32,343 nucleotides of DNA from Sneathiella sp. (lineage in GTDB: Bacteria > Pseudomonadota > Alphaproteobacteria > Sneathiellales > Sneathiellaceae). The notes beneath the pieces were generated by a model. That model searched no databases. It was given only the letters and a program-made list of their open reading frames with translations, and had not been told where the DNA came from. The translations under genes were made by a program, and so were the position numbers. This document shows positions 1 through 8,314 of this stretch, in pieces. Where the stretch lies: positions 1-32,343 of the forward strand of contig JAIOYL010000018.1 of the NCBI GenBank assembly GCA_021741195.1, given 5' to 3'. Positions within the stretch are counted from its first letter, which is position 1. Each line of letters opens with the position of its first letter.

Positions 1-1
1 T

Positions 2-883
2 CACAGCCGCAACGCCGTCGCAGCTAATATCGCGAAAGACGAGGTTGACGCGTTTGCACAGATCCGGCAATTCTTGAGTTACTTGCCGAATAACGTCTGG
101 GAGCTGGCGGAGCGTCAAATTCCGGATGATCCCACGGACAGGATGGAAGAGGAACTGCTCTCCATTGTCCCCAAAAACCGGCGATTGCCGTTCGATATGC
201 GAAAGCTTATCAAGCTGGTAATTGATCGGAACAGTTATTTCGAGATGGGCAAGAGTTACGGCCCCAGCCTGATCACCGCCTTCGCGCGGCTGAACGGGCA
301 ATCCGTAGGCGTAATTGCCAATGACTGCCGCTATTACGCCGGCGCCATGGGCGCAAATGCCGCCCAGAAAGTCCGCCGGTTTATCGAGCTGTGTGATACC
401 TTCCATATCCCAATCGTCAATTTCACCGACGAGCCCGGTTTCATGATCGGACCGGATGCGGAAAAAGACGGCACTATCAAATATGGGACGTCGGCCGTCG
501 CTGCCGCCGTCATGTCCATGGTTCCCTGGGCAACGGTGATCGTCAAAAAGGCCTTTGGTGTCGCCGCAGCCGCACATTTCAGCGATGATGGATATGTGCT
601 CTCCTGGCCAAGCGCAGAAATGGGTCCGCTGCCCGTCGAGGGCGGTGTTGCCGTTGCCTTCCGCCGCCAGATCGAAGCATCAAGCGATCCGGAAAAGCTG
701 CGCGCGGAGCTTGAAGAGCAATTGGCAGCCCAGCAATCCCCTTTCCCGCGCGCCGAAAGTTTCAGCGTTCATGACATCATCGACCCACGGGAAACGCGGC
801 CTGCTCTTTGTCAATGGATCGACTGGATCCAGCCCAACCTGCAAAGCCTGAAAGGACCTGTCTCTTTTTCCTTCCGCCCGTAA
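2..883 (+). CDS. Acyl-CoA carboxylase carboxyltransferase subunit, 5'-truncated by window edge
   Basis: This is the C-terminal 293 residues of a biotin-dependent carboxyltransferase of the propionyl/acyl-CoA carboxylase beta family, which moves the carboxyl group from biotin to an acyl-CoA in the cytoplasm. The frame is open to the left edge, so the start lies outside; an internal TTG at 74 is not the real start. Family features include the 'RQFLSYLPNN' segment near the left edge, the YYAGAMG stretch, the 'TDEPGFMIGP' loop and the 'SAEMGPLPVEGGVAVAF' stretch near the acyl-CoA site. Family members are about 500-540 residues, so a little over half is visible. The exact acyl-CoA substrate cannot be read from this part, and no biotin carboxylase subunit is seen in the window. 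Confidence 0.88.
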   Translation, partial: HSRNAVAANIAKDEVDAFAQIRQFLSYLPNNVWELAERQIPDDPTDRMEEELLSIVPKNRRLPFDMRKLIKLVIDRNSYFEMGKSYGPSLITAFARLNGQSVGVIANDCRYYAGAMGANAAQKVRRFIELCDTFHIPIVNFTDEPGFMIGPDAEKDGTIKYGTSAVAAAVMSMVPWATVIVKKAFGVAAAAHFSDDGYVLSWPSAEMGPLPVEGGVAVAFRRQIEASSDPEKLRAELEEQLAAQQSPFPRAESFSVHDIIDPRETRPALCQWIDWIQPNLQSLKGPVSFSFRP

Positions 884-957
884 GGCATTTACGTGCCTCC
901 GTCCCTTTGCTAAGATCAAATAGCAACAGGATGACAAAAAAATAGGGAAGAAAAGTC

Positions 958-1596
958 ATGACAGCCTTACTGAAAATAAAAATCAAGGGATGGGAAAACG
1001 GCGGTAAAATTCCCGGGAAATATGCATTTGGCGTCCCGGCAGAAGAAGGCCATGTGGCCCTTAGCGGCAACAGGAGCCCGGCTATCAGTTGGTCGGATGC
1101 CCCCGCGGGAACCAAATCCTTCGCGATCATTTGTCATGACCCCGATGTCCCTTCCAGTGGTGAAGACGTCAATCAGGAAGGCAAGACTGTCCCCGCGAGC
1201 CTGCCGCGTGTCGATTTTTATCACTGGGTTCAGGTCGACATTCCCGCCGACTATTCAAATCTTGCGGAGGGGGAAGTCAGCGATGGCATTACCCCGAAAG
1301 GCAAAGCGCCTGGCAAACGGGCTTACGGGGTTACCGGCGTCAACAACTATACGGACTGGTTCGCCGACGATCCAGATATGGCGGGGAATTATGGCGGCTA
1401 TGACGGCCCCTGCCCACCCTGGAACGACAGCATCGTGCATCATTATCATTTCACAGTCTTTGCGCTGGATGTGGAGAGTCTAAGGTTATCTGGCAATTTC
1501 GGGGGTCCCGAAGCTCTTGCGGCGATGGAGGGACATGTTCTCGCAAGCGGATCCTTTATTGGGACCTACAGTCTTAACCCGGAGGTGCCGGCGTAA
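958..1596 (+). CDS. YbhB/YbcL-type PEBP (Raf kinase inhibitor-like) protein
   Basis: A 212-residue protein of the phosphatidylethanolamine-binding protein superfamily. The two ligand-pocket signatures are present: a CHDPDVP motif near residue 60 and GYDGPCPPWND followed by HHYHFTVFALD around residues 145-170. There is no signal peptide, so a cytoplasmic location is likely. Bacterial members bind small anions or lipid head groups, but their physiological role is mostly unknown. An AGGGAAG-type ribosome site sits 8-10 bases before the ATG. It lies 74 bp after the carboxyltransferase gene on the same strand and may be read with it. Confidence 0.88.
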   Translation: MTALLKIKIKGWENGGKIPGKYAFGVPAEEGHVALSGNRSPAISWSDAPAGTKSFAIICHDPDVPSSGEDVNQEGKTVPASLPRVDFYHWVQVDIPADYSNLAEGEVSDGITPKGKAPGKRAYGVTGVNNYTDWFADDPDMAGNYGGYDGPCPPWNDSIVHHYHFTVFALDVESLRLSGNFGGPEALAAMEGHVLASGSFIGTYSLNPEVPA

Positions 1597-1667
1597 ACCA
1601 AATTATGGATTTCTGAAATTCAGGACAGCTCTCACATTCTCTCGTATTTACTTAGGGTCCAGAACCT

Positions 1668-1850
1668 TTATCGGGCTTTCCAATTTGTAATAACCCATTC
1701 TTCCTTTTCCGCCTCGGCTCGCCAATCGACGAGCTCGGGCAATGCTCGGAGCGTCTCGAAATACGTCTGGCAAACGGCATCGAGAGGAAACGACCGGCTG
1801 TAAAACCGGACGAGAACCGGCACAAAGAAAACATCAGCGAAAGAATCCCT
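1668..1850 (-). pseudogene. Glutathione S-transferase C-terminal remnant
   Basis: The minus frame ending with a TAA at 1668 encodes about 60 residues (…FADVFFVPVLVRF…LDAVCQTYFETLRALPELVDW…) that read like the last helices of a cytosolic GST C-terminal domain. The thioredoxin-like domain and the first half of the helical domain are missing. Upstream, the frame runs into the 3' end of the LysE-type gene and has no start of its own. The homology starts almost exactly where the exporter gene stops, so a deletion or rearrangement probably removed the rest. Assignment rests on pattern recognition of the C-terminal helix. Confidence 0.6.
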
Positions 1851-2481
1851 AAGTCCGCTCGGTAAGGGCAAGGCGGACAGCAAGGCCAATAAAAATTGAG
1901 CCAGAAATCCGGGAAATCCACTTGGCTGCGGCCGGACGTTGCAACAGAATTCGCCCCGCGCCGCCCGAGAACAAACCGACACTGCCATTGCAGAGCAGGC
2001 CGGTAAAATTAAACAACAGCCCGAGTATCAGGATTTGCAGCGCGATAGAGCCCGCGGAAATATTCACGAATTGCGGCAGGAACGCGATGAAAAATAGCGC
2101 TACCTTGGGATTAAAGATATTGGTGAACATGCCGCGGCGAAAGACCGTAAAATGGTCCGATATCTTGACATGCGGGCGACTGAGATCACCCGCCGCCTTC
2201 GAAAAGCTGCGTATACCGATCCACAGGAGATAAGCGGCTCCCGCAAAGCGGAGGACATCAAACGCAAGGGCGGAGGTTTTGAAAATCGCCGTCACGCCGA
2301 CAATCGCAAGTACAATATGGACCATCGAGCCCGCAGAAATTCCAAGGGCGGCAATGACTCCCGCCCGCGGCCCCTGTTTCAACCCGCTCGCCGTGGTGAA
2401 CAGCATATCCGGCCCTGGAGTCAGGTTGAGCGCGAGAGCGGAAATTGCGAAAATGCCAACTTGGCTGGGCTCCATTAGCAT
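1849..2481 (-). CDS. LysE/RhtB-family amino acid exporter
   Basis: A 210-residue integral membrane protein of the LysE/RhtB translocator family, which exports amino acids or related metabolites. The signature NLTPGPD is at residues 19-25, followed by the GISAG segment, and hydrophobic stretches account for about six membrane helices. Length is normal for the family. It starts two bases after the DUF1737 gene stops, so the two are almost certainly co-transcribed and perhaps translationally coupled; a second ATG two codons in (2475) is an alternative start. The substrate cannot be told from the sequence. Confidence 0.9.
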   Translation of the reverse strand: MLMEPSQVGIFAISALALNLTPGPDMLFTTASGLKQGPRAGVIAALGISAGSMVHIVLAIVGVTAIFKTSALAFDVLRFAGAAYLLWIGIRSFSKAAGDLSRPHVKISDHFTVFRRGMFTNIFNPKVALFFIAFLPQFVNISAGSIALQILILGLLFNFTGLLCNGSVGLFSGGAGRILLQRPAAAKWISRISGSIFIGLAVRLALTERT

Positions 2482-2483
2482 GT

Positions 2484-2675
2484 CTATAAGGCCTTTACGA
2501 TCTCCGGCCTGACGACGGCCTGCGCCACCAGCATCCGGTTTCCATTTGGATCGAAGGTTGCAGCGGGAGAGCCGTAAAGGACATAGCCTTCAGCAAGCGC
2601 ATCGCTCACTCGCAGGCAAAAAGCATGCGTATCCTCCCCCGTCAGCAATCGGTAACTCGGCTTTTCTTCAGACAT
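2484..2675 (-). CDS. DUF1737 small protein
   Basis: A 63-residue protein with the DUF1737 pattern: Y-x-LLTG-x-D near the N-terminus, F-C-x-R-V-S, then G-Y-x-L-x-G-S-P and a C-terminal Q-A-V-V. The ATG at 2675 is chosen over the in-frame TTG at 2696 because an AAGGAG site lies six bases before it. It is the first gene of a short operon with the LysE-type exporter. No function is established for the family. Confidence 0.8.
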   Translation of the reverse strand: MSEEKPSYRLLTGEDTHAFCLRVSDALAEGYVLYGSPAATFDPNGNRMLVAQAVVRPEIVKAL

Positions 2676-2697
2676 ATTCCACTCCTTCACATCCAAC

Positions 2698-3243
2698 TCA
2701 GCTGATCTGGCGGCGCCTCGTTACCAGAAGCAAAACGCCAAGCCCGAACAACAACATCCCTGCAATCAAATAGGGGTATTTCAGGGGATTAACATTCTGC
2801 CGAAGCTGGAGAGATTGCGCCGATATCTTTGCCTCTGTCGGCGTAATGCGCCAATCCAACAAATACGCGCCCGGTGAGGGCACATCAAACGTTTTAATCA
2901 CTTGCTCGGAGGTTTTCGTCGCATATTCAGGCGTATTATCCTCGCGCTTGTCGCGTTGCTGGCCGTTGGCTTCGAATACGTGCAAACTGCCGGGCCCGTT
3001 CAGAATGATCGAATAGTCAAAAGCTGGCACATCACCTTTCAGGAGTTCAATCTCGTATGTAACGGAGAGTATCGTCCGCATCGGGTTCATTGACGGATCC
3101 AGATCGACCAGCCCGGTGCTACCAGCCTCACCCGCAAGATCGAATCTCGCGACCTCCCGCCCGCTCGTCGAGTAATCGTAGCCAACCCAACCAATCAGTA
3201 GGATACCAACCATAAAAAGAAACAAAGCCAATGGTTTCAGCAT
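2698..3243 (-). CDS. Two-helix membrane protein with periplasmic domain, unknown function
   Basis: A 181-residue protein with a hydrophobic helix near residues 4-22, a soluble domain of about 125 residues and a second helix near residues 155-175 ending in an RRR-rich tail. This predicts a mostly periplasmic protein anchored at both ends. The open frame extends upstream to 3414 but that part is the tRNA-Thr gene, so the ATG at 3243 is taken as start; its ribosome site is weak. It is followed 22 bp later by the DUF1737-lysE pair on the same strand. I do not recognise the soluble domain. Confidence 0.7.
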   Translation of the reverse strand: MLKPLALFLFMVGILLIGWVGYDYSTSGREVARFDLAGEAGSTGLVDLDPSMNPMRTILSVTYEIELLKGDVPAFDYSIILNGPGSLHVFEANGQQRDKREDNTPEYATKTSEQVIKTFDVPSPGAYLLDWRITPTEAKISAQSLQLRQNVNPLKYPYLIAGMLLFGLGVLLLVTRRRQIS

Positions 3244-3299
3244 TTTCGTATTACCATGCCACGAGAAGAGAAATTCCGAAGACTTCACATGGTGCGCTC

Positions 3300-3374
3300 T
3301 GGTGCCGCCGGGTGGATTTGAACCACCGGCCTCTCCCTTACCAAGGGAGTGCTCTACCCCTGAGCTACGGCGGC
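3300..3374 (-). tRNA. tRNA-Thr (anticodon GGT), CCA encoded
   Basis: A complete cloverleaf is visible on the minus strand: acceptor GCCGCCG/CGGCGGC, D-arm with GGGGTAGAGC, anticodon stem CTCCC/GGGAG with loop TTGGTAA (anticodon GGT), T-arm with GTTCAAATC, discriminator A and genomically encoded CCA at 3302-3300. It reads threonine ACC/ACT codons. Confidence 0.97.
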
Positions 3375-3526
3375 GAAATGGGTGCGGACGCGGCGGAATA
3401 TATAGGGATTTCAAGCCTTGTCAAAGAGTTTAATCAGACGCGGCAAAAAAGGCGTTCCATGCAAACGCGTCGTTTCACTGTCCCCGTAATTATCCAGCCG
3501 CGCGTGACTAATGCCGAAGATATAAA

Positions 3527-3543
3527 GTTCAATTAAGTTGAAC
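3527..3543. promoter_or_regulatory. Inverted repeat upstream of the acetolactate operon
   Basis: GTTCAA and TTGAAC arms are separated by 5 bases in the AT-rich region about 100 bp before the acetolactate synthase start. A dyad of this size is typical of a regulator operator. No regulator gene is adjacent, so the binding protein is unknown. The rest of 3415-3644 shows no gene. Confidence 0.35.
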
Positions 3544-3644
3544 AAGATCAGAAATTTACCCTTGCTATTTCGAACGAGTAACATGAAATATACGTCACAT
3601 CGAAAATTGGGAACTTATCTATCTAACGGCATGAAGGATGACAT

Positions 3645-5294
3645 ATGACTCAAAGTGGCGCGCAATTACTTGTTAAATGTATGGAAGCACTTGAGGTCAA
3701 ATACATATTTGGCATTCCCGGCGCGAAGATCGATGCTGTTTTTGATGCCCTGGTAGATTCGCCGATCCAGTTGATCCTGTGCCGGCATGAGCAAAACGCC
3801 TGCTTTATGGCCGCCGCCCACGGACGCCTGACGGGGGAGCCTGGCGTCGTGCTTGTAACCTCCGGCCCTGGCGTCGGCAATATGCTCACCGGTCTGCTCA
3901 CTGCGACAACGGAGGGGGATCCGGTGGTCGCCATCGGTGGAAATGTCTCACGGCGGATGCTGCACAAGGCATCCCATCAGGCCGCGCAGAATGTTAAACT
4001 GATGGAGGGTGCGACAAAATCAAGCCAGGAGGTTTACACCGCCGACGAGATACCCGAAGCGATCGTCAATGCCTTCCGTATTGCCAAGGCGCCGCGACGT
4101 GGCGCCTGTTTCCTGAGCCTGCCTGTGGACGTCTCTCACGAACAAACGAGCTCAGAAATTATTAAAGTTGGAGAAATTGATTATTCGGGTCTTGCCGCAA
4201 AAGCGATTCTTGCCCGCGCGGCAGATATTATCACCAAGGCGAAAGCACCGGTATTACTTCTTGGTGAGGAAGCCTCGCAACCGGCCACAGCCAAAGCGAT
4301 CCATGATCTTTTAACTGCCCATAAACTTCCCGTCGTGTCCACATTTCAGGCAGCGGGCGTTGTCTGCAAAGAATATCTCGACCTGTTCTTTGGCCGTGTT
4401 GGCCTGTTTAACAATCAACCCGGCGACAAGATTTTGCGGCAGGCAGATGTCGTTATTTCCATCGGATATGATCCCGTCGAATATGACCCCGAGATATGGA
4501 ACAACGGCGATCGCAAGCATATTATCCATGTTGATCACATTATGTCCGACGTTCATCTCGCCTATCAGACGGATGTTGAGGTATTGGGCGGTGTCGCTGA
4601 AAATATTCGCGCACTGATCCCATTGCTGAGCGGCTTGCCGCCCATGGACCAGCACAAACCGGTCAGGACCGAATACCAGGATTATCTCTATAATCCAAAG
4701 TCGCTTGTCGATTGCAAAGGCAAAATCCATCCGCTCCGCTTCATTCATCAACTGCATGAGTATCTCGATGAAAATACGATTGTCGCCTGCGATATCGGGA
4801 CGCATGGCATGTGGATGTCGCGTTATTTTCTAAGCCACGTCCCGCATCAGTTGCTCATCAGCAACGGCCAGCAAACGCTGGGCGTCGCCTTGCCTTGGGC
4901 GATGGCTGCGAAGCTCACGCACCCCGAAAAAACCGTTCTCGCGACTGTTGGCGACGGCGGCTTTCTATTCAGCGCGACGGAGCTTGAAACTGCCGTCAGG
5001 GAAAATCTCCATTTCATCCTGTTTGTCTGGGATAGCGGCGGCTATGACATGGTGATGGAACAGCAACTGATGAAGTATAAGCGCCGGTCCGGGGTTGACC
5101 TCGGGTATTATGACGTCGTCAAATTTGCGGAAGCGTTTGGCGCGAAAGGCTACCGCCTTGATGATTCCACGAAGTTCGATGTGATTATGAAACAGGCTTT
5201 GGCTGACGAAGGCCCTGTTCTTATTCATATGCCGGTTGACTATAGTGATAATCTGGAGCTTTTCCTTGCCACCGATCCCAACGCCGGACATTGA
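3645..5294 (+). CDS. alsS: Catabolic acetolactate synthase (thiamine-diphosphate enzyme)
   Basis: A 549-residue thiamine-diphosphate enzyme of the AlsS/BudB type, joining two pyruvates to 2-acetolactate with release of CO2. Three domains are in the usual order: N-terminal Pyr domain with FGIPGAKIDAVFDAL and the cofactor-activating Glu in CRHEQNA (E49), a central domain, and a C-terminal PP domain with GDGG at 436-439. The lack of a regulatory subunit gene and the following decarboxylase point to the catabolic form, not the branched-chain biosynthetic one. The second half of the cofactor metal motif reads W-D-S-G-G-Y-D-M (462-469), where AlsS proteins I recall have Asp in the position of Ser464. 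A GAAGGATG ribosome site precedes the ATG. Confidence 0.92.
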   Translation: MTQSGAQLLVKCMEALEVKYIFGIPGAKIDAVFDALVDSPIQLILCRHEQNACFMAAAHGRLTGEPGVVLVTSGPGVGNMLTGLLTATTEGDPVVAIGGNVSRRMLHKASHQAAQNVKLMEGATKSSQEVYTADEIPEAIVNAFRIAKAPRRGACFLSLPVDVSHEQTSSEIIKVGEIDYSGLAAKAILARAADIITKAKAPVLLLGEEASQPATAKAIHDLLTAHKLPVVSTFQAAGVVCKEYLDLFFGRVGLFNNQPGDKILRQADVVISIGYDPVEYDPEIWNNGDRKHIIHVDHIMSDVHLAYQTDVEVLGGVAENIRALIPLLSGLPPMDQHKPVRTEYQDYLYNPKSLVDCKGKIHPLRFIHQLHEYLDENTIVACDIGTHGMWMSRYFLSHVPHQLLISNGQQTLGVALPWAMAAKLTHPEKTVLATVGDGGFLFSATELETAVRENLHFILFVWDSGGYDMVMEQQLMKYKRRSGVDLGYYDVVKFAEAFGAKGYRLDDSTKFDVIMKQALADEGPVLIHMPVDYSDNLELFLATDPNAGH

Positions 5295-5303
5295 CGTAAA
5301 TCC

Positions 5304-6149
5304 ATGAACCATCAGCTAAAAGCCCATATATCAAAAAGCCTTTGGAACGCCTTGCATGAAGAAATTGAGCGGACTGGTCATAGTCTGTCGCATGTCGTGA
5401 GGGATGCCTTGTCCTCTGCGCTTGGTCTGGAACATCATTCCCTCTTTCAGGTCTCGACCAGCGGCGCGCTAGTCAAAGGCGTCTATCAGGGCTGCATGAC
5501 GGTTGGCGATCTTAAACGCCATGGAGATTTCGGCCTTGGAACGTATGACGGGCTTGACGGCGAACTGATCATGCTCGACGGTCATTGCTATCAGGCTGGT
5601 GCCGAAGGTGTGATACGGGAGGCGGAAGACCCCTGGTTTGTCCCGTTCGCGGCCATTACCCGTTTTGCCACTGATCAGTCAGCCGATATCGCCAATATCA
5701 CTTCGTTTGAAGCGCTGAAAAAGCAGCTGGATGATCTGCGACTGTCCGAAAATATCTTTGTCGGTTTCCGTCTGGAGGGTGTTTTTGAGAAAATCGACCT
5801 ACGCGCTGCCTGCAAGGCTGCTCCGGACGAGGACCTGGTAACGGCGACAAGCCACCAGAGCGAATTCAGTTTTGAGAATGTGACGGGTACGCTGGTCGGA
5901 TTCTGGACGCCGCCCTATGCGAAGGCCCTTAATGTCGCAGGCTATCATCTCCACTTCGTGACATCGGATCACAAAATGGGCGGACATCTGCTGGATCTTA
6001 AAGCCGCTAAACTCTCGGCGTCCCTACATTTCGAGACGGATTTTCACATTGCCATCCCGGAGACGAAAACATTTCTGGAGGCTGACCTCCGGGATGATCC
6101 GTCCAAGGCTCTGGATATTGCCGAAAGCGGTTCTGCGCGAAATCGGTGA
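5304..6149 (+). CDS. alsD: Acetolactate decarboxylase with N-terminal ribbon-helix-helix-like extension
   Basis: A 281-residue protein that converts 2-acetolactate to acetoin. Residues about 46-270 carry the decarboxylase fold, with GDFGLGTYDGLDGELIMLDG near 74-93, GFWTPPYA near 199-206 and the three zinc histidines H215, H217 (GYHLHF) and H228 (GGH). Residues 3-42 are an addition to the classical enzyme: one predicted strand (LKAHIS) and two helices (KSLWNALHEEIERTG; SLSHVVRDALSSAL) in the order of a CopG/Arc ribbon-helix-helix domain. It starts 9 bp after alsS, so the two form an operon. Whether the extension binds DNA or only oligomerises the enzyme cannot be told. Start choice is supported by the absence of a closer ATG with a good ribosome site. 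Confidence 0.9.
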   Translation: MNHQLKAHISKSLWNALHEEIERTGHSLSHVVRDALSSALGLEHHSLFQVSTSGALVKGVYQGCMTVGDLKRHGDFGLGTYDGLDGELIMLDGHCYQAGAEGVIREAEDPWFVPFAAITRFATDQSADIANITSFEALKKQLDDLRLSENIFVGFRLEGVFEKIDLRAACKAAPDEDLVTATSHQSEFSFENVTGTLVGFWTPPYAKALNVAGYHLHFVTSDHKMGGHLLDLKAAKLSASLHFETDFHIAIPETKTFLEADLRDDPSKALDIAESGSARNR

Positions 6150-6200
6150 GGTTCATTTAGACGGCAGTTTTCGCCAAGAAAATACCAAATCACAACGGAT

Positions 6201-6218
6201 TTGCCACAAAACTGTAAT
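6201..6218 (+). promoter_or_regulatory. Candidate PHO box before phoX
   Basis: TTGCCAC-AAAA-CTGTAAT has two 7-bp half-repeats with an 11-bp period, resembling the PhoB consensus CTGTCAT-N4-CTGTCAC. It lies about 80 bp before the PhoX start. The first repeat matches less well than the second. Regulation by phosphate starvation would fit the gene. Confidence 0.4.
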
Positions 6219-6296
6219 TTGTAATCACTAAGACTCTGCTGACAAAAAGCCCGTTCTTACGGGGCCCAACATGTTCACAATTGGCAGGAGCCGAAA

Positions 6297-8192
6297 ATGT
6301 CCGCAAGACATCCAGATGACATATCTTTTGACGAATTTGACGAAATCAATTTCTCGCGGTCGGGGGTGACCGCCTTCCAGAAAATTACGGATACGGTTCT
6401 GTCGCGGCGAGGGTTTCTTGGTAAAGGGATTGCCTACGGCACTACTGCCTTTGTCATGGGAACAACCTCGCTTTCCGGACTAACTGGATGCGCCTTTAAT
6501 CCGGAAGGCTTTCGGCAAGTCGACGCCAACAACTTCGATACAATCACCGTCCCGAACGACCATAGCTGGCATGTCGTGAGCATGTGGGGCGAACCCCTTT
6601 GGTCGGAAAGCGCTGCCTTCGACCCCGTAACTCGCGGAACCGCAGCAAGCCAGGAACTCGCCGTCGGTGATAATAATGACGGCATGGCGCTATTTGAGAA
6701 AGACGGGAAATCTGTTCTCGTCTCCAACAATGAATATGTAAATCTCAAAATTATTTACGGTAACCGCGAGAGCAAAAAGCCGGAAAATGCAGACGATGTC
6801 CGCAAGGGAATGGCAGGTCATGGCATGACCGTCGCCGAGATTGCGGTAAAAGACGGAAATTGGGGTATTGTCAAGGACAGTCCCTTTAACCGCCGGATCA
6901 CTGCCAATACACCCATGGAAATCAGCGGTCCTGCGCGCGGACATGATATGATGAAAACTGCTGCCGATCCAGCGGGTGTTCTGGCCCTCGGAACCTGGAA
7001 CAACTGTGGCAATGGCCGCACGCCTTGGGGTACTTATCTAAGCTGCGAAGAGAATTTCAACGGTTATTTCTCCAGCAGCGATGACGCCTATAAGCCGTCC
7101 GAGGAATTAACGCGCTACGGCGTTGGCAATAAGGACTGGGGCTATGCCTGGGCAACTGTCGATGAGCGCTTCGATATCAGTAAAAACCCGAACGAGCCAA
7201 ACCGCTTCGGATACGTCGTTGAGTTCGATCCACTTGATCCAACCTCAACCCTGAAAAAACGAACGGCTCTCGGCCGTTTCAAGCATGAGAATGCGGAACT
7301 CGTCGTCGCCGATAATGGCCAGGTCGTTGTCTATCTCGGTGACGACGAACGCGGAGAGTTTCTTTATAAATTTGTAAGCTCCGGTAAATATTCGAAGGTC
7401 GGCGATAACAGTAACCTGCTCGACGACGGCATACTGTATGTCGCCAAATTCAATGACGACATGCACGGGGAATGGCTTGCGCTAACGCCTGAAACCACGG
7501 GCATGAAATCGCAGGCGGAAATCAGTATTTTAACTCGGCAAGCGGGTTCAAAAGTCGGCGCAACGACCATGGACAGGCCGGAATGGGTGGCGGTTCACCC
7601 GAATAAGGCCGAAGTTTATGTTGCACTCACCAACAACAAGAACCGCGGCAAAAAACCAAACGCGGGCGGCGACGAAACACCGGTCGGCGGACCGAACCCG
7701 CGCGCTGCAAATCATTATGGCCAGATAGTTCGTTGGCGGCCCGATAAGGGAGATCATACTGCAACCGGATTCGAATGGGACCTTTTTGTCATTGCCGGCA
7801 ACCCGACCGTCCATAACGATGCCTATGGCGGGTCGAAGAACGTAAACTCTGGCAACATGTTCAATTCACCGGATGGGCTTTTTTTCGATGAGAACGGATA
7901 TCTCTGGATCCAGACAGATGGCAATTACTCCGATAAGGGTGATTTTGCCGGGATGGGAAATAACCAGATGCTGCTAGGCGATCCAGAAACCGGCGAGATA
8001 AAACGTTTCCTTGTCGGACCCAAGGAATGCGAAATCACGGGGTATGCATGGAGCGCGGATCGGAAAACCCTATTCGTCGGCATCCAGCATCCGGGCGAAA
8101 AGGGGAACAGCCACTATCCCGGAGGCGGACAATCGGTTCCCCGCTCAACCATCATTGGAATCAACCGAAAAGATGGAGGCGCCATCAGCTAA
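6297..8192 (+). CDS. phoX: PhoX-family alkaline phosphatase, Tat-exported
   Basis: A 631-residue protein of the PhoX (DUF839) family, secreted calcium/iron-dependent phosphatases that release phosphate from organic esters. A twin-arginine motif SRRGFL (36-41) is followed by a hydrophobic stretch, so the folded protein is exported by Tat; an LTGC near residues 62-65 could be a lipobox. Typical PhoX features follow: NNEYVN, GPARGHD, NNCGNGRTPWGTYLSCEENF and, near the C-terminus, FNSPDGLFFDENGYLWIQTDG. Length agrees with proteobacterial members. An AGGAG site lies 7 bases upstream. It is monocistronic, with a strong terminator behind it and a candidate PHO box ahead. Confidence 0.93.
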   Translation: MSARHPDDISFDEFDEINFSRSGVTAFQKITDTVLSRRGFLGKGIAYGTTAFVMGTTSLSGLTGCAFNPEGFRQVDANNFDTITVPNDHSWHVVSMWGEPLWSESAAFDPVTRGTAASQELAVGDNNDGMALFEKDGKSVLVSNNEYVNLKIIYGNRESKKPENADDVRKGMAGHGMTVAEIAVKDGNWGIVKDSPFNRRITANTPMEISGPARGHDMMKTAADPAGVLALGTWNNCGNGRTPWGTYLSCEENFNGYFSSSDDAYKPSEELTRYGVGNKDWGYAWATVDERFDISKNPNEPNRFGYVVEFDPLDPTSTLKKRTALGRFKHENAELVVADNGQVVVYLGDDERGEFLYKFVSSGKYSKVGDNSNLLDDGILYVAKFNDDMHGEWLALTPETTGMKSQAEISILTRQAGSKVGATTMDRPEWVAVHPNKAEVYVALTNNKNRGKKPNAGGDETPVGGPNPRAANHYGQIVRWRPDKGDHTATGFEWDLFVIAGNPTVHNDAYGGSKNVNSGNMFNSPDGLFFDENGYLWIQTDGNYSDKGDFAGMGNNQMLLGDPETGEIKRFLVGPKECEITGYAWSADRKTLFVGIQHPGEKGNSHYPGGGQSVPRSTIIGINRKDGGAIS

Positions 8193-8214
8193 CGGACACC
8201 AAATCTTTAGGATG

Positions 8215-8246
8215 CAGGGGAAGCAATTTGCTTCTCCTGTTTTTTT
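8215..8246 (+). terminator. Rho-independent terminator of phoX
   Basis: An 11-bp stem (CAGGGGAAGCA / TGCTTCTCCTG, with one G-T pair) and a 3-base loop are followed by seven T. It begins 23 bp after the phoX stop. Confidence 0.9.
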
Positions 8247-8314
8247 GGGCAAATTTGCATTGAAGACAAAACCGGTCTATGGATGGCGACGATCATCAAT
8301 TAGGGTCCGGATCG

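Noticed and set aside
3245-3414. Upstream extension of the membrane protein frame to 3414
   Set aside because: It is the reading of the tRNA-Thr gene in a protein frame; the ATG at 3243 starts right where the hydrophobic helix begins.
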